The notes below the pieces were generated by a model. That model ran no database searches, was not told where the DNA came from, and saw only the letters and a list, made by a program, of their open reading frames with translations. A program made the translations under genes and the position numbers. A stretch of 45,705 nucleotides of DNA, taken from assembly GCA_017303505.1 (NCBI GenBank), contig JAFLCP010000055.1, positions 1 to 45,705 on the forward strand, read 5' to 3'. This DNA is from Planctomycetota bacterium. GTDB lineage: Bacteria > Planctomycetota > Planctomycetia > Pirellulales > Pirellulaceae. Positions 39,076-45,705 of this stretch are shown here, one piece after another (the stretch's first letter is position 1; every line of letters begins with the position of its first letter).

Positions 39076-39891
39076 ATGGAGCGGGCGCATCAATTGGTTC
39101 ATTGGTTTTCGAGATACCCTTCCTGTTTAATTGCGTTTTCGGGCGGCGTTGACAGCGCTGTAGTTGCTCGCGCCGCCTCGGAATATCTGGGTGACAAAGC
39201 CCTGGCTGTAACCGGTGTCGGCCCCGCTGTAGCTCAGTCTGAATTGAAGATTGCAGCCGATGTGGCGAAGCAGATTTCTATTTGTCATGAATTTGTAACA
39301 ACCCATGAAAGCGAGCAGGAAGCTTATCGGGTAAATGACCTGAGGCGCTGTTACCACTGCAAAACGGAATTGTATGGGACGCTCGTTCGCTTGGCCAAAG
39401 ATCGCAAGATTGAAGTGGTCGTTTCAGGGACTAACGCAGATGATCTCGGTGATTATCGTCCTGGTCTTCAGGCCGCAGCTGAAAACGCAATTCAGCATCC
39501 GTTAGCGGAACTCGGATTTACGAAAGCTCATGTAAGAGAGCTCGCGCATTATTGGGGGCTTAGTGTCGCCGATAAGCCCGCTTCGCCCTGTTTGGCAAGT
39601 CGAATTGCATATGGGATTGAAGTTACACCGGAACGTTTGAAGCGTGTTGAACTCGCTGAAGCTTGGCTAGCGGAACGAGGTCTGAGAGAGTTTCGCGTTC
39701 GAGTGCATCAAGATGAACTGGCTCGTCTTGAAATAACGTACGCTGATTTGGCTCAGTTCTTTAAGGATGATGAATTTCGACGGAGTGTTGCTCACGAGTT
39801 AAGGAAGCTGGGGTTCAATCGAGTGACTGTTGACCTAGAGGGCTTTTGCTCTGGGAGCTTGTACCAACTAAAAAAGACTGTTTCGGGATAG
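39076..39891 (+). CDS. larE: ATP-dependent sulfur transferase LarE
   Basis: 271 residues of the PP-loop ATPase superfamily, SGGVDS at 22-27. LarE inserts sulfur into the pyridinium dicarboxylate precursor of the nickel-pincer cofactor of lactate racemase-like enzymes. Conserved blocks include RRCYHCKTELYG, VVSGTNADDLGDYRPGL, HPLAELGFTKAHVRELA and PASPCLASRIAYGIEVTPERL. Cys92, Cys95 and Cys172 are present; C172 corresponds to the sacrificial Cys of the single-Cys enzymes. The other two make it resemble the three-Cys, iron-sulfur type. larB and larC are not adjacent. GAGGAG inside the end of the DUF4912 gene is a good ribosome site. Confidence 0.9.
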   Translation: MERAHQLVHWFSRYPSCLIAFSGGVDSAVVARAASEYLGDKALAVTGVGPAVAQSELKIAADVAKQISICHEFVTTHESEQEAYRVNDLRRCYHCKTELYGTLVRLAKDRKIEVVVSGTNADDLGDYRPGLQAAAENAIQHPLAELGFTKAHVRELAHYWGLSVADKPASPCLASRIAYGIEVTPERLKRVELAEAWLAERGLREFRVRVHQDELARLEITYADLAQFFKDDEFRRSVAHELRKLGFNRVTVDLEGFCSGSLYQLKKTVSG

Positions 39892-39914
39892 CTGTGCGGT
39901 AAGTTGTTTGATCC

Positions 39915-40367
39915 TCATCCGCATGCAGCTTTGTTGTGCTCTTGCTTGGCTTGTGCTTCCTTCAAATCGTATTTAATGCGCCCTGCGATATCGGTGGCTT
40001 CCTTAGGGGACTCCACGCCAGACAACAGTTCCTTGAGCTCTTTCCAACGTCCAGCTTTGGCGAGTAGTCTCCCCAGTTCCCGGCGCTTCAATGCAGGAGA
40101 ACGAATTTTCCGAGTTTCGTTGATCGCCTTCTCAGCGAAGCTATAGGCCGCCGCAGGATAATCTTCTGTGGACGGATCGAGATTTGCGGGATCGAGTAGT
40201 TCGTGGTGAATTCGAAATTCTCGTTCGGCTCGAGTGGCAATGCCGATATCGCGTTTTAAATGGTGCGGACCGAAGGATTGGACGCTTCTTCACTCTGGCA
40301 CGCTTTACACCAAAGCGTCTGTCAACACTCGCAGCATCAACGCACTTGGGCAAGAGGGCTTACGCAT
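39915..40367 (-). pseudogene. frame-disrupted zinc-ribbon protein gene
   Basis: About 151 codons from an ATG at 40367 to a TGA at 39915, but not in one frame. The C-terminal 120 residues (from about HHLKRDIGIATRAEREFRIH to KEAQAKQEHNKAACG) read as a sensible, helical, charged protein in one frame without any internal start. Upstream a second frame reads CCEC, TGA, QTLWCKACQSEEASNPSVRTI and then TAA, a likely zinc-ribbon of the CxxC type. The ATG-containing frame reads MRKPSCPSAL. At least two frame changes and two in-frame stops are needed to join these parts. I do not recognise the family. Confidence 0.55.
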
Positions 40368-40717
40368 ACTAAACCGCTGAGATTTCAGTTACTGCTGTCA
40401 ATTGTCCTTAGCATAAGAAGTGCTTTACCGCCCATGGATAAACAGGAGTAGAGGTTCGAGCGGGCGGCGTGGAGCTCTCTCCAAGTTGCTATAACCAGCG
40501 GGCACTCGAATGCCCTCTGCCACCACCCTGTGCGACTCAATTTTTTCCGAATTGGCGTGAGTAGCTTAACTCAGAACTCGCTTCTCTTAATAGTGGCCCC
40601 ATTTGCACTCCGTCCGTCCATTCTACGCATCAAAATAGGCATTCCTGTGTGTGTACGCTAGCTACGACAACGCTAAACGGTCGACGCCAGACAAATCCAT
40701 TGGAAATTGGTATCCCG
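40368..40717 (+). other. intergenic region before the SHD1 gene
   Basis: 350 bases with no recognisable gene. It should contain the promoter of the 40718-45705 cluster. No clear sigma-70 boxes were found. Confidence 0.5.
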
Positions 40718-41926
40718 ATGCTTGATGATGACTTACAACTCCCCCAATACCCGCCAACACGCCCCCCACCCATGATAGAGGAGGGCATGCCGCACGCTTT
40801 GGTGGTGAGGCTTATTGGGGCACCTGTGACGCAGCGACTCGAAAGAGGTGCAAAATGGTCCCTAAGCAACGAGATCTTTCATCATTCGTCTGGCAAGTAC
40901 GATCTTCTATTCGACAAGCAAAAGGTAGTTGAGGTTCGCGAGCAACCTATTAATGCAGAGCGACTGCCGGCCAAGGTTGTGGCGGCACTTATGGCGACGA
41001 GCAATACCGCCCATACGAATTCATCAGTGGTGCAAATTGAGTCGACAGTTTCTGCCAGCTTGTTGCAAATACTGACCCCATGGCTCATCGTCGTAACTGC
41101 AGTCGCCATCTGCTGCTTTATCCCATATGTAGCAACAGCCTTACAGATCGTCGCTATCATTCTTGGCGCAGTACCAGTGATCTACTTAGGTCTATTGTTT
41201 TCTCCTATCGGCATGATTTATTTAGGCATCCAGTTTCTCTCCGTTCTATTAGGCGGGCACATTGATGATGATTCTCCACAACCGACGATAGGGCAATTCT
41301 TATACAGCCAATTCATGCTTATCGCATCTGCAATTTTTTTCATCGTTGTCGCTGTTGTTGTGTGCTTGGCAGCCGAGCCAGTTGGTGGAGTACTGGCACG
41401 ACTCCCGAAATCCTCGCAGTCTGAAAGCATTAATCCTGGGACCAACCTCGAATTCGCGAACAGCGACCAGCCTAAGTTCGAGCAAACACAGTCAGCAGAA
41501 ACCGAAAAACAAACGGCGGAAAACGTATCAAAACGATCGTATGCCAGCCCCGTTGAATCAACCGAAAGCACAAACACTACCAACGTGCCGAAACTCGACG
41601 CGTCTGCAACCAATAAGGACTTGACCCCTAGCGCAGACAATCAATCCGCCGATATCGAACAGCTTCAGAAAGAACCAAATACAAATGTCTCCAGCGACGC
41701 GACCGCGCCATCCGCAACAAGTCCTCTCGATCCACACACTATCGTGCGCACTTGGCAAGATAATACGGGTGCTTTCCAAATCGAAGCTAAGTGTGTTTCC
41801 TTCGACGGGGAATCCGTAACCTTGCTGCGGACAAACGGTAAGCAGTCAACGGTGAAACTTAGTCGCCTATCCAAAGCTGACCTTGACTGGCTACACACCA
41901 ACTTCCCTAAGGATACTCCACATTGA
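40718..41926 (+). CDS. multi-TM membrane protein with C-terminal SHD1 domain
   Basis: 402 residues from the ATG at 40718; the frame is open to a GTG at 40649. Residues about 1-110 are cytoplasmic and unrecognised (VVRLIGAPVTQRLERGAKWSLSN). Three or four hydrophobic segments follow between about 125 and 240. Next is a Ser/Thr/Asn-rich linker (about 250-330) and a C-terminal domain of about 60 residues (RTWQDNTGAFQIEAKCVSFD, VTLLRTNGKQSTVKLSRLSKADLDWL). This matches SHD1 (SLA1 homology domain 1), a small domain greatly expanded in planctomycetes. The role in the family is unknown. It overlaps the PQQ lipoprotein gene by four bases. Confidence 0.78.
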   Translation: MLDDDLQLPQYPPTRPPPMIEEGMPHALVVRLIGAPVTQRLERGAKWSLSNEIFHHSSGKYDLLFDKQKVVEVREQPINAERLPAKVVAALMATSNTAHTNSSVVQIESTVSASLLQILTPWLIVVTAVAICCFIPYVATALQIVAIILGAVPVIYLGLLFSPIGMIYLGIQFLSVLLGGHIDDDSPQPTIGQFLYSQFMLIASAIFFIVVAVVVCLAAEPVGGVLARLPKSSQSESINPGTNLEFANSDQPKFEQTQSAETEKQTAENVSKRSYASPVESTESTNTTNVPKLDASATNKDLTPSADNQSADIEQLQKEPNTNVSSDATAPSATSPLDPHTIVRTWQDNTGAFQIEAKCVSFDGESVTLLRTNGKQSTVKLSRLSKADLDWLHTNFPKDTPH

Positions 41927-43581
41927 GCCTTAGCTGTGAGAAATCATTGTACACGCTTCACTCTCTGGCACTGCGACTCATTTCCTGTTTGTTCGCTGCA
42001 GTTGCGTTCGTGCAGCTTGGATGCAGCCCAGTCGTGAACAATGACACGTCAGTTGAACAAGATGACTATGCAGTAGCGAATAACCGTTGGGATGATCATC
42101 GCGACTTGAAAGCACAGAACTCGCGGAAAAAGAAAACGATTGCCGTGAACCTAAAGCGCTTCGATCTCTGGCAGAATGCCCAGACTCGTGAGGAATTCAC
42201 GTTCGACATATTGGAAATTATCAATCAGCAACTCGCTCACTCGAATTTCCTTGCTGTAGCTAGCGGAACGGAAGAGTCACGAAGCTTCTGGGGAAATCTG
42301 GAAATTGATTACACTGAATCGCCAGGCCGAACCTACCTCAATGGAGTCGTCGGAACAAAATCTGCGGTTAAACTTCGTTTAACCAACCGAGACCATGCGC
42401 AAACCACTTGGGATTCCGTCGAGAACACTTTTGATCATGGTTCCGTCATCGTTTCACTATCAGAAGTGTCGACTTCAGAGCTTCGTGCAGAAGCCATGGA
42501 ATTCGTTTGGCAAGATCTACCGCCCCTTCACATCCTTCCTGCAGCCGCGACTCGAAAGATCGAAGCTTACTGGCCGACTCCTCCCTTAGACAGCACTATC
42601 GGGACTTTGCTAACAAAGGATGCGTACTATGCGCTACAGCTTGGGCGTGATGGAAATCGCCTTATCTGTTGGGACCTTGTCACTAAGAAAGTGCGCTGGC
42701 AAGTTACGCCCATAGGATCGTCCTCAGGTTCGATCCGGCTAATTCAGCCTCTAGCAGACCAAGTGATAGTGAACGCGGAGTCTGGTCTGTTCGCGTTTGA
42801 TCAACTGACTGGACAAAAAAAATGGCAGCAAGTCACCCACGATATACGTGCTGACTTTGCTTCAACGAATGGTGTGGCCGCCGCAGTCATTTCGAAAGGC
42901 GCCTATGACTGGAGTTCGATAGATAAGGGGACGACGATCGGTGTCATCAAAACAACGTCCGGTCGTTTCAAATGGTCAAGAGAATGGAAAGAGCGATTAA
43001 ACTCCTCCCTTTTCATCGACCGCAGCACAGTCAGTCTAACAACGGATTCGAGATTTGCGATGCTTGATCTGCGCGATGGAAAGTCTTTGTATGACTGGGA
43101 GCTTCCAATATTGCAAGTTCCACACGAATACGCTCACCACGTTGCAAATAACCAGATCTATATATTGGGCGGTGACATGTTGCACGCCATCTCGCTTCGG
43201 AGCGGAAAGCCCATTTGGCAATTTGAATTGGAAGCCGCAGTCAGGTTCGTACCCAACATCACGGCTGATGATCGCTCGATTTTCGTGCGTGATGAAGCGG
43301 GATGGTTATATGCCATTGATCAGAAAACCGGGCACGGGACTTGGCGACAGAAAATTAAAGAAACGCGCAGGCACGGCTCCACCGATTGGGCTCCCATTTT
43401 GGTCAATCAAAATATGTTGCTCGTTGCCACGGAACCTGGGCATCTTTGGTGCTTGTCACCAAGAGAGGGCGACATTCTATGGTACGCACGCCTAAACAGT
43501 CCGCTAACAACCGCACCTTTTATTCATGCGAATAAATTGTATCTCGCGACACAAACGGCTGTTTACATAACCCCCATTTGA
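41923..43581 (+). CDS. lipoprotein with PQQ-type beta-propeller
   Basis: 552 residues, starting at a TTG whose last two bases begin the TGA of the preceding gene (overlap TTGA, with AAGGA nine bases upstream). The signal peptide ends in the lipobox LGC (Cys34), so it should be a lipoprotein. Residues 60-215 are an unrecognised N-terminal domain. From about 220 come PQQ-like blades: LFAFDQLTGQKKWQQ, GVIKTTSGRFKWSRE, LHAISLRSGKPIWQFE, LYAIDQKTGHGTWRQ, LWCLSPREGDILWYA. The fold resembles PQQ-dependent dehydrogenases and the BamB scaffold; no enzymatic residues are obvious, so a binding or scaffold role is likelier. Confidence 0.85.
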   Translation: MSLSCEKSLYTLHSLALRLISCLFAAVAFVQLGCSPVVNNDTSVEQDDYAVANNRWDDHRDLKAQNSRKKKTIAVNLKRFDLWQNAQTREEFTFDILEIINQQLAHSNFLAVASGTEESRSFWGNLEIDYTESPGRTYLNGVVGTKSAVKLRLTNRDHAQTTWDSVENTFDHGSVIVSLSEVSTSELRAEAMEFVWQDLPPLHILPAAATRKIEAYWPTPPLDSTIGTLLTKDAYYALQLGRDGNRLICWDLVTKKVRWQVTPIGSSSGSIRLIQPLADQVIVNAESGLFAFDQLTGQKKWQQVTHDIRADFASTNGVAAAVISKGAYDWSSIDKGTTIGVIKTTSGRFKWSREWKERLNSSLFIDRSTVSLTTDSRFAMLDLRDGKSLYDWELPILQVPHEYAHHVANNQIYILGGDMLHAISLRSGKPIWQFELEAAVRFVPNITADDRSIFVRDEAGWLYAIDQKTGHGTWRQKIKETRRHGSTDWAPILVNQNMLLVATEPGHLWCLSPREGDILWYARLNSPLTTAPFIHANKLYLATQTAVYITPI

Positions 43582-43688
43582 GAACAGGCCGAGCTCGGTT
43601 TGCAACCCCTCAAGATCAGTGAGGCCACTGTGTATCTTTTGAATTAATAACGAGTACCCTTGAAGCAACTTGGAGATAGAACCCACGT

Positions 43689-45705
43689 ATGCCCTACCGC
43701 TATCAATGCCCTAATTGTAGACGAAGTATGAAGATTCCCGACCATCTCTATGGTAAAGCCATGGGGTGCCCGGCTTGCAAGCATCCGCTTCAGTGGGATT
43801 TAGCTATGGTCGTAGATACTCAGCCTCAAGCGGCTCCTGCGTCGCTGGCGGACTGGACTTCCGATTTGCCGGTTCAAACGAATAATCCCACATCAACACC
43901 GAACTACTGGCAACAATTCAAAAGTCCGACAACGACCTCTCCATTTGAATCTGCTTCAACAGCGGGTAAAAAGAAGAAGTCTTCTGATACTTCCACGCCA
44001 TCGAATATGCCTATCTATGTCATGTTGTCAGTTTGCTTGGTCTTGTTGGTTGGAACTGTAGCCTGGATATCCAATTCGCTGGTTCGGAACTTTTCGAACC
44101 GAGGTTCAGGTTCTGGCTCAAGTGACACGTCTGCCACGATCATCGTCGGTCGTTTCCTTAGAATGAAGGGTTTAACACCTGAATTAGAAGTCGATTATGA
44201 AGGCTCAAAGTCCAATATTACGCTGACCGACATTCCGAAATCCCAGCTACCTAGGTGGGCAAACTTGCCACCGGCAAGTAAAGTACGATTGCGGGTTCGT
44301 TACGCGGGAATTTGGCAAACTTTTGGTCCTTCATCGGGCGGCTCCTCATCGCAAAGTAGTACGTCCAACGCAGCTGGTGAAAGAGTCGTCACATCACGCA
44401 GCACGACGTCCAGTTCGAATGTGGAAGTACTTCTTGATTGGGAAGCAGGCCTGATTGATCCAGGCGACGAAACAAATTCATCGACGATCTCCGACGGTAT
44501 CAGCGGCCCGAGCGGTCGTCAGTTACGGCGTATCTTTAAACAAACTCATACGGTATTCACACCCATCATAGAAGAAGATAGCTTACCTCAGCCCAACCCG
44601 GAATGGGCGACCGCTGTGGAAACACTCGATAAACTCGATAGCGACAAGGCCAAAGATGTCGATGTGAGAATCCTCAAAAGGATTTGCGGTATCTCAGCCG
44701 ATAAAATTGATGATTTGAAGATTCCCGAGCCCTTTATAGCGGCTTTTGGTTTCATTTCAGATCCGCTGGAACGTCCTGCAGACCTCTCTTTTTCAAAGCT
44801 CTTTCTTCGTCGCGTCGACGCAGCGTTGGCACTGCGCGAACAAAACGTGCCCGGCTCATCTACACTTCCTTCAATCATTGGTTTGTTGGCTGAAGACAAA
44901 CCGGAACTCCGTTTGTCAAAAGATATTACCGATCAGTTGGAAGTCATCGTCACAAAATTGTCACTCTTTACGTTAGAAGACCGAATTGCCGCCTTAGAGA
45001 CATTGTCGAAGAGTCAGGTAGGGCAACGAGCAGTCGCCAAATTCATCCTCGTTTACCTTGATTTCAAAACACCCGCTTCCGAGTTAGCCGGAATCGCTAA
45101 AGTGTTAAAGCAACCTTGGGCTGAATCGGCCATCAATCAACTCTTAAGAAGTGAAGACTCAGCCCGCCGCTTATTCAAACTACGTCTTGCTGAAGCTGGC
45201 GGAATTCGCTGGCTTGATGTGAAGGAACTTCTCGACACCATCGATCTCCGTTCGACATTTGAAGATAGACTGCGGGTGGTCAAGGCGTTGCGATATACGA
45301 CAACAGAGCAACAAAGTGACGAGATCCTGAGCTTTGTCGCCGACCAAATGTATAGAAGTGAATTCAACGATAACGAACTGCTCCAAATGCGAGAGGCTGG
45401 ACTAAATGTTATCTTGAACTTCAAACCGGCGGATACCCGCCGCCCATCTCATGTGCGCAACCTCTGCCTCGAGCCTCCCCCGATCGGAACGCTGGCGATC
45501 GAGTGTTTGCGAAAAGAAGCGGAATTCGAAAAGGTGAATCTAGCTGCAGATCGTTTTCCCTATTATGTCAGTGATCTGTTGCAACTTCGTTCGAGATTGA
45601 AACATGCGTCTACAAAACAGGAACTCGATAAACTTATCAACTCACTTGACCTCGATACGGCGACGAGTTCGCGCTTTTTGATAAACATCGCCGCCAAAGG
45701 AATAA
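43689..45705 (+). CDS. zinc-ribbon/one-TM protein with long extracytoplasmic part (3' truncated)
   Basis: Open from the ATG at 43689 to the last base without a stop, at least 672 residues; the 3' end is outside the window. Residues 1-33 are a CxxC...CxxC zinc ribbon with C7, C10, C27 and C30 (YQCPNCRRSMKIPDHLYGKAMGCPACKHPL), a pattern common at the start of planctomycete membrane proteins. A polar stretch leads to one TM (about 108-127, IYVMLSVCLVLLVGTVAW). The remainder is outside the membrane: a Ser-rich domain (130-290) with beta-like character, then helical repeats (about 300-660) with Leu/Ala pattern, possibly HEAT-like. Family not recognised. Same strand as the SHD1 and PQQ genes, 108 bases downstream. 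Confidence 0.75.
   Translation, partial: MPYRYQCPNCRRSMKIPDHLYGKAMGCPACKHPLQWDLAMVVDTQPQAAPASLADWTSDLPVQTNNPTSTPNYWQQFKSPTTTSPFESASTAGKKKKSSDTSTPSNMPIYVMLSVCLVLLVGTVAWISNSLVRNFSNRGSGSGSSDTSATIIVGRFLRMKGLTPELEVDYEGSKSNITLTDIPKSQLPRWANLPPASKVRLRVRYAGIWQTFGPSSGGSSSQSSTSNAAGERVVTSRSTTSSSNVEVLLDWEAGLIDPGDETNSSTISDGISGPSGRQLRRIFKQTHTVFTPIIEEDSLPQPNPEWATAVETLDKLDSDKAKDVDVRILKRICGISADKIDDLKIPEPFIAAFGFISDPLERPADLSFSKLFLRRVDAALALREQNVPGSSTLPSIIGLLAEDKPELRLSKDITDQLEVIVTKLSLFTLEDRIAALETLSKSQVGQRAVAKFILVYLDFKTPASELAGIAKVLKQPWAESAINQLLRSEDSARRLFKLRLAEAGGIRWLDVKELLDTIDLRSTFEDRLRVVKALRYTTTEQQSDEILSFVADQMYRSEFNDNELLQMREAGLNVILNFKPADTRRPSHVRNLCLEPPPIGTLAIECLRKEAEFEKVNLAADRFPYYVSDLLQLRSRLKHASTKQELDKLINSLDLDTATSSRFLINIAAKGI

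Noticed and set aside
39915-40367. Selenocysteine or other UGA recoding in the cysteine-rich frame (CCEC-TGA-QTLWCKAC)
   Set aside because: Two TGA codons, a later TAA and frame changes are all required; decay is the simpler explanation and no SECIS-like hairpin was seen.

Overview
The window looks like chromosomal DNA of a planctomycete, most likely of the Pirellulales (the order is an inference). The evidence is a set of lineage-typical families: a DUF1501 protein, a PVC-type CxxCH heme protein, a very large BNR/Vps10-like secreted propeller, an SHD1-domain membrane protein, PQQ-propeller and zinc-ribbon proteins, and an F-type ATP synthase with enlarged a and b subunits. No rRNA, tRNA, CRISPR array, insertion sequence or prophage was recognised. 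Most of the window is ordinary chromosome. The less ordinary parts are a sigma-factor triad, two families of short palindromic repeats, a decayed gene and a cell-envelope gene cluster at the right end.

Layout. 1-1410 (+): the end of a DUF1501 gene and a DUF2293 gene, whose tail overlaps that of the next gene. 1402-9228 (-): a CxxCH heme protein, a membrane-anchored glycerophosphodiester phosphodiesterase, and a 1.1-kilo-residue BNR/Vps10-like exoprotein with a clear terminator. 9416-14266: nadA (-), an isolated FliN-like SpoA protein (+), and korB and korA for a 2-oxoacid:ferredoxin oxidoreductase (-), followed by a terminator. 14279-15347 has no convincing gene and carries a cluster of the 13-base palindrome GGTGCCAGGCACC. 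15348-17759 (-) is a tight three-gene unit: ECF-like sigma factor, one-TM protein, secreted protein. 18024-25999 (-): a VWA-domain membrane protein, fabI, proC, a polyprenol-phosphate-mannose-synthase-like glycosyltransferase and leuS.

26394-28046 (+) is a secreted low-complexity protein. It converges on the complete ATP synthase operon (28186-36867, -), in transcription order atpZ, a four-TM protein, atpB, atpE, atpF, atpH, atpA, atpG, atpD, atpC. A triple REP-like palindrome fills the space between the two convergent stop codons. 37446-39891 (+): a DUF4912 protein with a Rho-N-like head and a histone-H1-like Lys/Ala tail, coupled to larE. 39915-40367 is a frame-disrupted zinc-ribbon gene. 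40718-45705 (+): an SHD1 membrane protein, a PQQ-propeller lipoprotein overlapping it by four bases, and a zinc-ribbon/TM protein running off the window end.

How the genes fit together: the ATP synthase operon supplies energy coupling. KorAB links central carbon flow to ferredoxin. NadA, ProC, FabI and LeuS are biosynthetic or translational housekeeping. The best candidates for undescribed biology are the sigma/TM/secreted triad, the matching periplasm-side additions on ATP synthase subunits a, b and c, and the SHD1/PQQ/zinc-ribbon envelope cluster.
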